Of a stretch of DNA of 64,000 nt, positions 27,261-40,860 are shown in pieces. The stretch is from Rhea pennata. Its lineage: Eukaryota > Chordata > Aves > Rheiformes > Rheidae. Location of the stretch: assembly GCF_028389875.1 (NCBI RefSeq), contig NC_084673.1, forward strand, positions 16,281,501 through 16,345,500, read 5' to 3'. Numbering within the stretch: the stretch's first letter is position 1; every line of letters begins with the position of its first letter. Below the pieces are notes generated by a model that was not told the origin of the DNA, made no database searches, and was given only the letters and a program-made list of their open reading frames with translations. The translations under genes and the position numbers were made by a program.

Positions 27261-30200
27261 AGCGCTGATGAGAGCGAGCTGTGTTGAGAGTGAACCACTT
27301 AGGCCTTCCCTCAAACGAATCTGCCCTAGACAAACCCAATCAAGTTGATGAAGCCAGGACACAGATACCCCGGCAAGCCCAGGAGAATTAGAGCATAACA
27401 TGAGATCGGGCAGACCAGGAGCAGGGTAAGGGCCAAGGGAGGAATAAAAGATTTCAGGCAACTGTGGCCAGCTGCCCAAGCATGGTGGCCAGCGAAGAGG
27501 TGTGGAGCGCTGGCAAGGTGGGAGAGGGAGTGAGGCTGGGGAGCCAGGGAAAGGAGAAATCTTGCTTAGGGCCACATGGAGCTCTAATCTGAAGGGGGAG
27601 ATGTCATGTCACACTCACCCCACGGGACAGTGCTAACAAGTTGTCAGACCCTGGGGGCAGAAGGAACTTTGCAACACTGCAGTTGCACTTGCTGAGCTAA
27701 GGAGGGAGAGGTGCTGACACTAGCACAACACAGTGCACAGGAAGGAAGGGAAAGGAAGCTGGGACGCACACTGTGTTTGAACTGGGTTAGCTCAAAGCCT
27801 GTAGCTATTTTAATAAAAAGCCACACTGAAAATTCAATTGCATCCCTACAATAAAATAAAAGATAAAACTGTTAAGTCTAACTCCAATTGCTGAACTTCA
27901 AAGCAGGGTGATTTCAGTCTTGCTTTAAGCAAAAAGGTCATTGGACTCAATCCAGCCACCCCCATAAAGCAAGCAGCAACTCAACCAATCTCAAATTGAT
28001 AGATAAGGCTGTCTCTTAACAGATCGCTGTCCAGAGAACAACTGACTCCAGTCCTTAAACCCACAGTAAGTTAAATACTTAATGCTGCATTGGAGCACAC
28101 ACAGAAGTTCAAATAATAAATTGAAAGGAGAGAGTTTATAGCTATTTTCTGTTTTTATCAGAGGTTCAGCCAAATTTCTTCGCTAACATTTTAAAGTGAG
28201 ATTTTTGTCATCCCATCAGGGGCAGCATAGAAGTGCAAAATCAGGCTATTCCCTGGGCAGATGAATAGGAACAGCCAACTGAGTAGGACGTGTCTGGCTT
28301 CCTTTGGGTCAGCACACCGCATCTGCAAGGCAAGTGCCAGCCCTACCCCTGGGCTGGCTCATGTCCTGTGGGGATCTCCCAAAGGGGACCTCAGAGGACT
28401 AGGACAACACACTGGTGAGAAATATGCAGTTATCAGGGATTCTGTATGGCAGGAAGGAGTTTTCCTTCTCCTTTATTTTATGTCTTGGACAGCACTGGCC
28501 TGTCAAGAAGTACTTTGATTTTGGGGTGATTGGATTTATGCCAAGTAAATCTCAGTATTCACTCAACCAGCAAAGGATGTCAGACCCCCAGCTACATGTC
28601 TCCATAGCAAACGTTTGGACTCAGGATGCAGTGATGCCGGAGAGGCAGGCTGGCTAGCAGTTCATCTGAGGTGTTTGCACCAGCAATTTACCCATAGGCC
28701 TATCTGTGACCCCACTCATCTAGGGTGCAACTTGAGCAGGTGGGTTTCAGACAGAACCAAGTCTTTTCTCTCAAGACATTCACTGTAACATTTATATAAA
28801 GACAGAAGTTTTTCCAGCCCTCTGCTACTCTGTCCCTCCACCTCTGGGACCTCCCCTGCATCAAAGCGCACTCTTAGTGTGCTGCATCTCTGTGTCACTG
28901 CAAGCTGATAGGACTGGACAGCTGAGTACATCTTGCTGCTACATCTCACAGTCCTTTGTGGGAGTCTGTCAGCAGCAGTACAATCAGATTTGGGGAATTA
29001 TTATTGTGTACTGGCTTGCTTCCCTCCAAAACATCATTCCAATGGAGATGTGGGTATGATTATGATGGGGAACAGTTGGGGTTTCTCTCTAAAATGCCTT
29101 TCTGTGCAGGAATTCTTTCACCTTTTCAATTCAGCTGAACAAAGTACCTTCTGCAATTCTTGCACCTATCTTATCTGTTGGCTCAAAGACAAGCTTTGAG
29201 GACTTACATCCTTAATCATGAGAGACCCAATAGCTTTTCAGGAAAATTCATCTTCTTGTCTATTACTGCAGAAAGTCTTCACATAATTGAAGCAACACAT
29301 CTGCTTGATGGATAGAGTGCCACAACCCTCAGGCTTTTCACATTGAAGATTGATGGCTCCTAGAAATAGGTAAGTGTCATTCACCTAACAACTGGGATCC
29401 CAGCTTCTTCAAGGGAATAAATGGACAAGGGAGTAAACGGACCTTTCCACACATCTACAAATTGCTGAACCAACTCCTGGGCACAACAGACTCCGTTGGT
29501 ACCAAAGACAGAAGGTCACTGCACAAAGACCATCTCAGAGAAGCAGTGGGTACTAGCAGCAGCCAGCCCCTGCTTGCAGAAGTAAAATGACACCTTTTAG
29601 GGAGAATCCTTTTAATTTTCCCATGTCTGGGATCAGTTTTAATTCAGAAGAGAGGAGCAATGCTTATAAAAATCATCACAGCACTGAAAGTAACGGGGCT
29701 GCTCCCACATGCAGCATGTTTTCAGAATTAGAACTATCGTTCATGTCATATTTGGAAAGGGTACCTGAAAGGTGCGGGCTATTTTTCTTGGTGACTGTTT
29801 CTGTGTTGTTATCTGCATCTTGTGTCTCAGTACTACTTTTGCATTCATCAGCAAGACCAGCTAAAAATCACCCGGAGCACCATTTGACCAAGTGCTTATC
29901 TGCACAACTGTACAACCCATACCATCAGTTAGGGAAAAACAATTTCCCCTGGCTACTAGAGACAGCCTAATTACCTAATCTGACAGGTTATTAATGGTTC
30001 AAGTCAACAAAAAGTATAATGGATGCTGATAAGCACAAGCTGCTTGGATGTTTGGCGCGTATACCCCAGCTAGAAATCACTGCTGTGAAAAGCTGCCGCT
30101 GGCCACTGGACTAAATTGTCTGATCTCTCAGGGTTTCATTTAACAGGTCTATCAACATGATAAAGAGACAAACTAGTAAGTTTAGTGCATTAATGAGGAC

Positions 30201-32159
30201 TGTGAAAGAGTCTAACAACATGAAAGATATTTATGTTCCAGGTTAATGTAAAAAAAATCTCTGCTTCATTTCACTGTAATTGCTACACCTTGCCCTTTTA
30301 TAGGGATAATTTGGGGACAAAAATCATGTTATTGTCTGTACTGGGAAGGAAAGCAGTGCACATAAGGGTTCACGAGGAAATGGGCAGCAAGAGCCAAGAA
30401 ACAGTCATTTCTTAAAGCACTGTCAGCCCTCCTATAACTTGTTACAAGTGCTGCACTATTTCATGGCTCTGTTCTAAAGATCCAGTTGCTACAGTTATGA
30501 GATTATATCAGAACATTAGGTTTTCATTTTAAAGAGAAAAAGGAAACATCTCTCTTGTGGTTACTGAGAACAGTGCACATATATGAATAATGAACAGCTC
30601 CAAGCTAGAAAGCAAATAAAAAGGAGTTCATGATTCCAGTTATTTATTGTAATCTCAGGGTTTTCCAGGCCAGTCTTGTAACTGTTTGGCACTTATGATC
30701 TGAAGTGTAAGTCTGGAGCTAGCAGCACTGAAGGCTGTTTAAGGATAAAGAGAAAGAAACATATTTGTCCCACAGGCTTCAAGTTCCAGTTAGCAGGTTG
30801 AAATGCGGACAATCACTGGGATATCTCTACCACAAAGGCCAACCGGAAGCTTATACCTCCAACACCCAAGAGACAGGTTTTCCACAGATTCCTGTTTAGC
30901 TTTGTTTTGGTTCAGTGGCTTTTGTTCTTGTTTTTAGTGGAACATTTTTCAGTGTATTTTGCTGCCCTAGTTCTCTGAGAGATATTTCATGCAACACTTC
31001 TGCATGCAGTACACTTCCTCAGCCTAAGCATCCATCCTCTATTGTTCATGCAATGAGAGGGCTTCAGGGGGCTCCTTGAGCAATCTGTACTGTAGTAGAG
31101 CAAGTGCATACTTTCAGATATGTCCCATCACTAAGCAAGACTTTATGCCACTGAAATATTTACCTCTGTATCTCTGCAGACCCCCAGCAACATGACATCA
31201 TACTTGAAAAGTATAAGAGGAAACATCTATCCACTTAAGTGCATCCTGAATAACATGTTTGACTGACACTTAACATGATGAGATTTCAGACTAAGATGTT
31301 CCACATTTACAACAGCTTGTACTCCTCAAAAATACAAGTCCTGGAGGCTCACTCACTGCTTCCATTGCTTACAGCACTTTAGACCTAAAGTCCAGCTCCT
31401 TAACCAGACAAAGCCACTACTGATTTCCTTGTGTTTTTTCTATGTCAGCAGTAAACCAAAAGAGAACAATAGAAATCTACCTACTCATTCCACAGGTTCC
31501 ACAGAACCATTCCATAGGAAACACAAATTCTCTAAACCACAACAAAGTGTGGTTTGCAAAAGCTAAGCTGTTTTGATTGAAAAGCAAAGCTATTTTGATT
31601 GGAACTGTCCAGAGAAATTCAAAAAAATCAAAGCACTGCAGTAATGTTTACATCTTCAACCATTTTCTCAAAATCATGATATATTTAGCCAATACCAATG
31701 GCTTATATTGTCCACAAGACTGTCAATGATGTTCATGATCACTGTCATTAAATTAGACCACAATTAAGACCAACAGAGAAAGTGAGACAGGACATAACCT
31801 GCAGCATGTTGCTAGCTTGGATACTGCTGTCTAAGCAGTGGCAAAAGCTGGTGACCCTACTCTAACATGAGGAGAAAGAAGATGCCTCACACAAAACACT
31901 CCACAGAAAGTTTGGAACTCAGAAGGCTCAGGAAAAACAGCCTACTGATGCCTAGCAGGTCCAAAAAGCTTCCTCCAACAGGAAGCTGTTCTACTCAAAA
32001 CAATTTTTCACATCCTGGACTGGATGTTTGAACACTGCCAAGGAAGTTGACTTTAGGGCAATGCAAAGAGAATGTTTCCTACCAATCAACGCTGTTGAGT
32101 TTTTAATTGAGTTAAAAACTTAGACAATGAGATCATCATTGTTTAACACTTGTCATTGA

Positions 32160-32330
32160 GTCAAAAAGTCAGTAATTCTATTGTGCTAGGTTATATGCAA
32201 ATGAGCTACACCTGTTTCTCTTTTTTTATTATAAACAGATAACATAGTTCATCAGTTGCAGTCACCACAAAACTTCTCACCTGTCTGCAGCTCCTGACTT
32301 GCTGTATCTGCAGGATAAGGCTTTATATTA
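32160..32330. promoter_or_regulatory. Candidate regulatory block upstream of the homeobox gene
   Basis: An octamer (ATGCAAAT 32195-32202) is followed within 100 bp by CACCTG E-boxes, CAGATAAC (GATA) and ACCACAAA (Runx). This is motif evidence only. Confidence 0.22.
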
Positions 32331-33021
32331 GTTCATTACTGTGGAATATCTTGGGGTCCTGGAGGCTTTAGACACATGCATGCACAAAGTAACCTGAAGG
32401 CCTATTGCAAAGAGATGAGACTTACTATACACCCCCAGTGAGGTCTCCTTCAGACTACACTCTTGGTCCTACAGATGACATTGTATATCACTCTACTGCA
32501 AAGACAAGAAGAATTGATTCTTCTCTAAGTGGATAAACGCTTCCCAGAAAAGAGCATCATCAAAAATGGTATGATAACACCCAAGCAAACACTGTATCCT
32601 TACACAGCATACAGTAACCTGCACTAATCTGGGGTCTTGTCCTTTGCTGCTACTCCTTTTCCCATTTTTAGGATAATAATTCAAGTAATTTCCATCTACA
32701 GGATAAGGATATGTGGACTTCTATCTAAATGTCATGTGCACTATAAGGTCAAGAAAGCTAATCACACCTAAAACTAATGTATTTTCCACTAGCAGATTAC
32801 AAACTTGCAGAAGACTCAAGAATGGCAAAAATATAGCAAGTGACAAAAAAAAACCTGCAGGAAGTACTGTGGACACTTTAGCCAGTACTGGCCACATTAC
32901 TCCAAGCTGTTCTTCTTCCTGCATATTTAAAACCTGATGAACAGAGCATATATGGAACTGTTTCACAGTTTTGCATTCTCCAGTTGTTTCAAAGCTATAA
33001 GGTGATCCCCATCCCCTGGCT

Positions 33022-33022
<1 letters not shown>

Positions 33023-33060
<38 letters not shown>
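33023..33060 (+). repeat. A38 homopolymer
   Basis: Thirty-eight consecutive A residues. No recognisable retroelement lies upstream. Sequencing or assembly length errors are likely in such a run. Confidence 0.95.
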
Positions 33061-33063
<3 letters not shown>

Positions 33064-33245
33064 TATTTGGTGTTCTAATCTCGAAAAAGCTTTTACTTCC
33101 ATGACATTGGTGCTAACATCAAAACTCTCATCTCTTTCTGTGACAAGAAGTAAAGGAAAATGTATGCATTTGTATAAAAACGTATTTGCCTGTATGTACA
33201 GGCAAAGTTTTATCCTCGATCTTTTTTTCTAGTTTCCTGCATCTA

Positions 33246-33260
33246 CCACAAGAGGGAGCA
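33246..33260 (+). promoter_or_regulatory. CTCF-like core motif; second at 34746-34760
   Basis: CCACAAGAGGGAGCA here and CCAGCAGAGGGAGTT at 34746-34760 resemble the CTCF core, point the same way and lie 6-7.5 kb before the homeobox promoter. Both depart from consensus after the GGG. Confidence 0.25.
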
Positions 33261-35649
33261 CAGAGTTCACCTGCCTTAAATTGTCCATCCCAGAGAGCAG
33301 GTACCGGAGAACTGCTCGACGTTATCATTACCGATGGCCAAGTCCGGACTCATTTGTACAGCACACAGGTCCTCAGACAGTTAAAAAGGACGTTTCTTTT
33401 CTTGAGAAACGTGTCACCTCATGTCCGCATTGTGCAGAACTCTTCTGACAGCCCGTGGGTGCTGCAAAGCTCATCTGAAGAACAGAAAGAAAGAGTGATG
33501 CTACAGTCTGGTAAAATCCAACTGTCCTCTTCAGGTTGCACTCCAGAGACTATCCTGATGGAAAGAAACCGGCAGATTCATCACAGTACAGGAGAAAAAC
33601 CACACCTGTAACTGCACATACTTCTTTTAACTGCAGTATACTGTGACTCTCTCAGCAAATACACCCATCTGAAACTAGCTTCCTAGAAAAATTCCCCTGA
33701 ACACCATTTTCTGCAGAATAAGCTTTATCACAAAGAAGAGGTAAGACCTCTGTAGAGAGGGGCTCCTTGGTCATTCCTTCTCTCTTTCTTATACACCTGT
33801 AACCATTGACACTCTTTTTAAATGCTACTGTTACGAAACAGAAAAGATAAGAGAAATAGTTCTTAGATTCAGGCAGTTAGAAGGTGCAGCTGAAAAGTTA
33901 TGATGCCACCAATACACAGCAATAAATAAAAGCCCATTCTAGCAAAGCAGCCATGCAGGTAATTAGGCCCATTGATACCAATCTACAGAATTTTTAACTG
34001 TATCACTCCTACTACTAGTATAAAGCACAGGAAGTTGAAAATCCTTAAACATCACTGGATAAATCCAGACCCAGGTTTGCTAGGAACAGGCAAAGAGACC
34101 TGAGCCCTCTGCCACACACTCACCTTCCTCTTAGATAAGCGTACCTGGCTGTAGTTATGCACCTCTCTGCTCAGGTCCAGGCTGCATTTGTCCCATTGCT
34201 CATAATTAGTTTCAAATATGTGGATGAGGGGTTTGCTCAGCAGAGGTCTTAGCCACTTAGTTGCTTCCTTTGATAAATCACTCCATTCCAATTTTGCAGA
34301 GATAATTACAGAGTAATTTTATATAGCCTCTGTTGTTAAGAACTGGTTCATAAAATAATGAAGCCCAAGTGACTGATAAATGCTGATATCCATTCCATGC
34401 TGTTCATCTGTGGAACCAAATCACAGAATCGTCACAATTTAAAACTGCAGACAAATTTCCTTTGCTTTCTATCATCTCTGTGGAGTCCTGAGAGGTCAGC
34501 TTGGCTGTAGATCACATTTATTTCCCTTCGATATTAATAGCTGCTGTCAGAAGCACCGACAGTGGCAAACTCCAAGCAAGTGCTTCTCTGTTACCAAATA
34601 CACTGTTGTTCAGAGTGAAATATTATCAAATGAATGCAGTCCAGGCCTAATTCGTGTCGCACTGGTACAAATCAGGAATAAAAGTGCTGCAGTCAGAAAG
34701 ATGTGCGGTAGCAGACGCAGAGTCAGACTCAATACCCCAATAAATCCAGCAGAGGGAGTTCCAAAATAACCCTACTAGCAAACGCGGGCGTTCGCCAATC
34801 CTTTTCATTACAGGTACTTAAAAGAGAAGAATGAGTCAGAGACTCAACCCACAAATACTACAGCTGGATCTGTTTTGCAGTAAACTTCTCAGCTATTAAT
34901 CAATAGCTGTAAGCTATTTACTAAGAAAAGAACTGATTACTACAACCTTTAACAATTGGTAAACTGTTTCACTTATAATTTTGTCAGGAGAAATCACACA
35001 CACAAACTAGGTATGTCCACAGTTATTACTACTATAATTTTTTAAAGTGTATTAAAGGGGATGTCAATCAAGGAACAGTTTGATAGTCCAGTCAATAAGG
35101 CAGAATACGGGTGAGCATTTTATATACAAAGACCACCCGACAACCTTTCCTACATCATCTCATCTCTCTGTGCCTCAGGTCTTCATGTAAACTGATGGCA
35201 GCTGACGAAGAAGCAAACAGCTACTTCACTTGTGGGAGCCTGAGAGAAGGGTAACACAGAGTTTGTGTCAGAAACACCCTAGCACGTTACTAAGCAGTTC
35301 ACACACCTTGAAGTTTGGTATCTTTGATCCCTGTCTGTAAGCACTTAAGTGAGCGGAACTAGTCATAGTACCTGCAGTGTATGGGAAGAACTGAGTATCT
35401 ACAAATCCACGTAAAGAATTCATGGCGGACCTTGGACAATATTGAAGAACAACATCTGGTAAAAGACACATTTCTAAAGTGGTTACTGTAATTAATTTGT
35501 GTACAAAAAATAATCACCAAAACAGAAATAGATTTTTCATTCTCAATTTACAATTACAAATGGGTAATCATCAGATGTGCAGTATTTTAACCACATTCAG
35601 CTTTCCAAGAGATCATTTTATCAGCAGAGCCCAATACTTGGCAAAGACA

Positions 35650-35775
35650 GGATCAATATTCCCATTTTACAGATGAGTAAATGGGGCACAAAGATGCTGC
35701 AATTTATCCCAGCAGGAACCAGGAATGAGAAAGTCCTCTGAGTCTAGTCCGATATTCTGTCCGGTTAGCCCCCTA
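35650..35775 (-). repeat. MIR SINE remnant (antisense)
   Basis: cccattttacagatgagtaa at 35661-35680, then atggggcacaaagatgctgc and a degraded A-rich half, match the reverse complement of the MIR core. The copy is old and diverged. Confidence 0.7.
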
Positions 35776-38700
35776 TACGAAGTCATTTAGAAAAAGAGAA
35801 TGATTTTCTCTTAGCAACGTACAACCTAGTAGATTTACAAGCCAGTCGCTGTTTAAGAGACTCTTTCTACACACCCCGAGGGGTGTCAGTCCCTTATCAG
35901 AGCTACCCGTTATCTGGTATTCTCTCTTAAGAATGCCAAGAAAGAATAAATGGATTGTGAATTGTTTTTATTTATCCTTGGAAATCCCTGGGTTCTATCA
36001 GGTTTTTAAGCTCTTCTCTATAAAAGACAAAGTCTAGAAACTTTTGGAAGTTAAAACTTCCAATTCTTTAACTTCCAGAAAAGATGAGAGCCTCTTATAA
36101 TCCTGTGGTTCCAGCAGGAGTGGCTTTAGCCAATACTGCAATATTGCAATAATGCTGCAGAGCTACCCATGCAGCAAAGGGCTCTTCGCTTTCCACCTAA
36201 AAGGTCTGAGAAATAGCCCGTTACCCCAGCTCTGACAGAACACTTAGCGCAGTGTGTTTAGGTTGTTCAAAGTCTCTCACAATATTTTAGCATGTAGTTC
36301 CAACAGGAACCTTTTATACTTGTCTGTCCTCTGTGAGCAATCCCTTCAAGAATCAAATGCACGAAGGGAAGACTGAGATGGTCTCTTTATTTGCCTGCCT
36401 CAAATAAAAAGCCTGCAGAGAGAGAGAAAAACAGATCTGGAATTCACACCACAAATAGATTTGGATGTGGACACAACCGAAGCGCCTCAGCTCCAGGCCT
36501 GTTAGTGAGAAAGAGCACAGTGCCAGCACTGTCCGCCAGCCAAACACGATGGCTTCTCCAGAGTTAGCTGCAACGTGCCATTTCTTATCTCACTTGTTTT
36601 GCAACCAATACTTTATTGTGCTCTTGAATATGCAGCACAGAAAGGGAAGCAGATTTGTCATGTACCATGCACACACTTTTTTCCAAGCAGTCAGGTGTGC
36701 CTAATCAGCAAAAGGCAGCTACATTATTTTCAGAAGTTATTAACTGAGACAGGAAACCAACATACTGTGATTTTATTACAGAAGAGTTACTGCACTCAAG
36801 CACAGCTGGTATAATAAGCATCCACTTGCTTCAGAAAATCTACCTATGTCAACTAAGAATCTATCCCACAGTGCTCAGTCTTGCAGCTCCCCAATATTTG
36901 TATGACTGCCACACATAATCTTAAGATCATCATAGATCTTGTCCCATAGAAAGAAAGAGAGGTGATCTTCAAGTTCACCTAGCTCTTCGGAGAGCTATAT
37001 AAAACAGAAGTACAGTGAATACCAATTCTTTCAATAACAATATGAAAATCTGGAGAGGTCAATGAGCATTAAAGATGCTCAGCACCTTGCAGTGCAGATC
37101 TTAGAAGATCAGCCAAAGTTGACTCAGCTCTCATCACAGCCACTTCTGCTTTATGCCAGTTCGGCATTCAAGTCTCTAGAAAGCAGTCATATTCTTTCTT
37201 CAGACCAATAAAGATCCGTTCTGAGCTGGCAAACTACCTTCCTGGACTTTCTTCAATATTTTTTTTTCCTGTCATGTACTTTATCTCATAATTTTCTTCC
37301 TATGTGATTAAGGACAGGCTTTGCTTTATATGCTTAAATATAACACTTTAAATATATATATTTTAATGAAGATTAATAAAAAGCCCTGACACATATAATC
37401 AATGTGCCTTTAAAACAAACCAAAAAAATGTTTCAAGCACAACTACCACTACCCCCCCCTCATATTCTTGCAACTCTACTATCATCCCAAACATACACAT
37501 ATGCTTCCTTTCATCTTTAAAACACTTTGTGGAAAAGGTGAGCTTTTTGATTCATCTGTCACATTTTACTTTGAATGGGAGCCAAAGAAAACCAAGAGAG
37601 CAGCAGCAAGGTTGGTTAAACATGAAATGATGAAAATCTCATTTAGATTACACTCTTTGGGGGGCAGAGATCATTTTTCAATGGCATAGGACAGCAACTA
37701 CCAAAAAGGGTCTCTGGCTCACAACAAGACACAATACAACTGCAAAATACTAAGTCAAAAGTCCAGCTGGCAGAATACTGTGACTTGTCTGAGGACATCT
37801 CAGAAGTTCAGGTGACAACAGAAAAGTAAGGACTACACTGTACCCAGAAATAATGTCTATAATACATTCATCCTTGAAAACTTTCAAGGGAGAAACATGA
37901 TTCACTTAATCATAAAACAGGAGGAGAAAGTAGGAAACTGTCAGCTAATAGAATGAAGCATCTCAGAGTAATCAACAAAAACTTAAAATAGGACTGACCT
38001 TCTCATTCAGATTTTCTTGATAAAAATCTATTTTTATCTCCATTTTAAAACAGTGTTCCAGCAAAACACATCTGTAGGAAGAAAAACTTCCTGATAAACA
38101 TTTCTGAGGGCAATGCAGGAAAATACTTTTTTAGAAAAATCAGCCTGCCTCAGATGGCCAGTGCTGAATACATAGAGAGATAATGGTTCTTTATCTACTG
38201 TTCACAGTGTTCTTGGATTTGGTTTGTTTGGAACATAGAAGCAATACAACTAGTCACTTTTGGTTCCAGGAGATCTCGTCAGAGTTCCAAAGCCTGAAGA
38301 CTCAGGTGCTTCTCTTCAGGCAAAGATTTGTTTGTGACTATGACCTGGGAAGAAGGGACATTCTCAGGGTGTTCAACAAGCAACAGATTCCTCAATAAGG
38401 TTCCAGTGACGCTTCTTGGAGCCATGAGAATCTAGATAGCTCAAATCCTGTTTCCTGGAACCAAAAGAAACTATGTTATTTGGGCCATAGTATGCACAGA
38501 ACCAGTGCTTTTTACACGGCAAATATGCCCAAACCTTGTAGCTCGAGTAAGGCCCTCAGTATATGAAGCCAAAAGCTATTAAAATTTCAATGCACTTTGC
38601 AAATAAGGAAAAGACGGGAAGTGCTCTAAGCTGCTGAAGTATCGGGGGAGTGTTAGGCAAAAACACCGAGAGCAGATAAGCAGGAGCAGGCAGGGGAGAG

Positions 38701-40662
38701 AAAAGATGGAGGAGATTTTGCTCATTTGGACAAGGAGTATAGCACAGATGCCCTGCGCACGCACACACACACAGTGTCACTCTTCAAGGGAGAGCACTGA
38801 ACGTAGCTAATAAATCTTGCTGACTCAACCTAGACTCCTCCAGCACTACTTTGGACCTCTGCACTGTACTACTCCCAGACCATGCCTTACTATTCCTATG
38901 TTATACCAGGAAAAATTTTCCACTATCCGCTGTAACTGGATCACATCCCTCCTTTACTGCAGGCATACACTGAAAAATACATCATTCAAAGATGCCAAGT
39001 TTATCTTTAATTTATGATAAGCCCCCAGTGCCCATTTCTTACTCTAAAAGCTAGTGTTTTCAAAGCACAAGACAAGCTACCTTGGTACCTTTACCAGTGA
39101 TTCAGAATGGTTTAACAATAAGCAGCTCAGAAGCAATACCACAACTGAAGCAATGTCCTGGGATCCAACTTCAGAGAACTTCTGCAGCTAGCAGAAGCAC
39201 TAGATGTAATTCAGACAGGAGATTTTTCAGCCATTCAGTGGGCCAGGGAGCCTTTACAGTCACTCACATAAGGCAGAGGCAATACACTTAAAATACTACC
39301 AGTGCCTGTGGCATGAACATCCTGGTTACTTGTAAGTAAAAGCAAATTATTGGTACAGTCACTTAAAACCATAGAGCAAACACACCTGACTAAGTGTGAA
39401 CACGGGGAAATTGGAAGTATCTTATTTTTTTTGATCTTTTGTATGGAAAAATATATACCTAGCTGTAACACAAGCCCTCCTGTGTCAATGTTGCAGCTCC
39501 TCAGTCGAAGGCCCCTTAAGGAATTTACACAGCAGCAAGCCTTCACCCATAAAGCAGGGGATGCTGCTTTCCTTTTGCATACCAGGTAAGTTCTTAGGAT
39601 GCTGATGGAGAAAAAAGGTTTTCTCACTCCAGGCTGAGTTTAAATGATGCACATGGCCAAGCCCCTTCCCCTCCAAGAGGCTACAAGGGGGCTTATGTTT
39701 TACATGTAGATCTTGCAAAGAGAAGATGACTTCTGAACCCCACATTTTTGTGATGACTCCAGCTGAAAACTACAGCCATATGTTGAGATCCAGAAGTTCA
39801 GTCTCACTTCCTCTCCCTTCCTGTGCTCGCCGCAGCACTCACTGCTATTACACATCTCTATGATCTTACTCCAAGGAAGCAAGAGCCACACTAACCTTGA
39901 ACAAGGCAGCTTGGACACCAGAAACAGCGCAGTCCCATCTGCAAGCAATTTACTTGCATCCCTGCAAGGCATCCAGAGATGCAGAACCAAGTATTTCACC
40001 ATCTACATTGCTTAAAAGGTCAGTTATAAACAAAAAGATTTAAAATAAATGTCTCATTTCTAATCTAAATTTGACTGGCTTCAGCTTTCAGCCACTGTTT
40101 GGGGGATGCTATTTTCTTTAAGCCCGCCTCTGCCGCACTCTCTAAAAGCCACTCTAGAAACCGATGTTTTATTTCCATCTCCCAAGATCTAGATCGCAGG
40201 ACCAAGTCATCTGGTGATCTAATTTATGTCAGGTGCTAGCACTACAACGCAAGAGATCACAGAACCGCTGGAAGTCTGCGCGCGGGAATCGTTTCCAGGC
40301 CTCCTGCCGAGGGCTCCGACAAGAGCACCGACAGCAGCTCCAAGCAGGCTGGAGCAGAAGGAAAGATCTCCCGGGAGAAAGGACTCGTCCCGCAGGGCTT
40401 TGTGCATCTTCCCCGCGCTGCGGGCGCGCGGCACTCGGCAGCGTCGCTCTGGAAGAGCCGAATTCAGGGACCGCAAGTGCAGCAGGAGCGGCAGAGCCCC
40501 GCTCCGGACCCGCTCCCCGCTCCCCGCTCCGCGCGCTCCCGCCCCGCACCCCGCAAGGAGCCTTCAACAAGTCGGCGCCCGCCCGCCGGGGGCAGCGGCC
40601 CGGCCCGGCCCCCGCGCGGGAGCGGGGCCCGGCGCGTCCCACCCCCGCCTTGACGCCAGCGC

Positions 40663-40763
40663 GCTAATGAAATGCTAATGCCGGGGCGCGGAGCCGGCCG
40701 CTGCCCGCGCCAATAAAACCCGGCGCGGCGCGGCGCGGCGCGGGGGCGCAGCCTGCCGCCGCC
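40663..40763 (+). promoter_or_regulatory. Core promoter and very short 5' leader of the ARX-like gene
   Basis: A TATA-like AATAAAA lies at 40712-40718, about 50 bp before the start codon, so transcription may start near 40740 with a leader of about 20-25 nt. Upstream is a direct repeat of GCTAATG (40663-40669 and 40674-40680). The second copy completes ATGCTAAT, a POU octamer variant, and TAAT is the homeodomain core, so autoregulation or POU input is possible. A GGCGC run lies between the box and the start. These are motif readings only; the start site is not shown. Confidence 0.55.
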
Positions 40764-40860
40764 ATGCAGGGCTCGGCCCCCGCCGCCCCGCCGGCGCTGC
40801 ACCTCCTCACCTCCTACTTCATCGACAGCATCCTGGGCCGCGGCCCCGCCGCGGGGCACG
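40764..40860 (+). CDS. ARX-like: ARX-like exon 1 (start codon and octapeptide)
   Basis: The start codon sits in a strong Kozak context (gccgccgccATGc). The exon encodes 32 residues plus one base, including the octapeptide YFIDSILG at 18-25, and ends at ACG|GTGAGG (phase 1). Intron 1 is only 83 bp (40861-40943). The exon is half as long as I recall for mammalian ARX exon 1. It lacks the residues that normally precede the octapeptide there. Confidence 0.93.

Larger units (their letters stand above)
14712..40250. other. Intergenic/upstream region of the homeobox gene, no confirmed gene
   Basis: Mostly unique non-coding sequence with a minisatellite, a hairpin, one MIR copy, a small CpG patch, the A38 tract and weak exon-like segments listed separately. 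The 21966-22014 part holds a 19-bp near-exact direct repeat (accacactggatagtatta). I find nothing else supportable. Confidence 0.65.

Noticed and set aside
29587..29970. 127-codon frame with one hydrophobic stretch resembling a membrane segment
   Set aside because: A single hydrophobic run in an isolated frame is not enough; no signal peptide, partner exon or family match.
33186..33611. 141-codon plus-strand frame ending in STGEKPHL, like a zinc-finger linker
   Set aside because: There are no C2H2 cysteine/histidine pairs around the TGEKP, no related fingers nearby and no clear splice sites.
38183..38398. Plus-strand frame ending RRDILRVFNKQQIPQ
   Set aside because: One possible acceptor but no donor or partner exon; too short to support alone.
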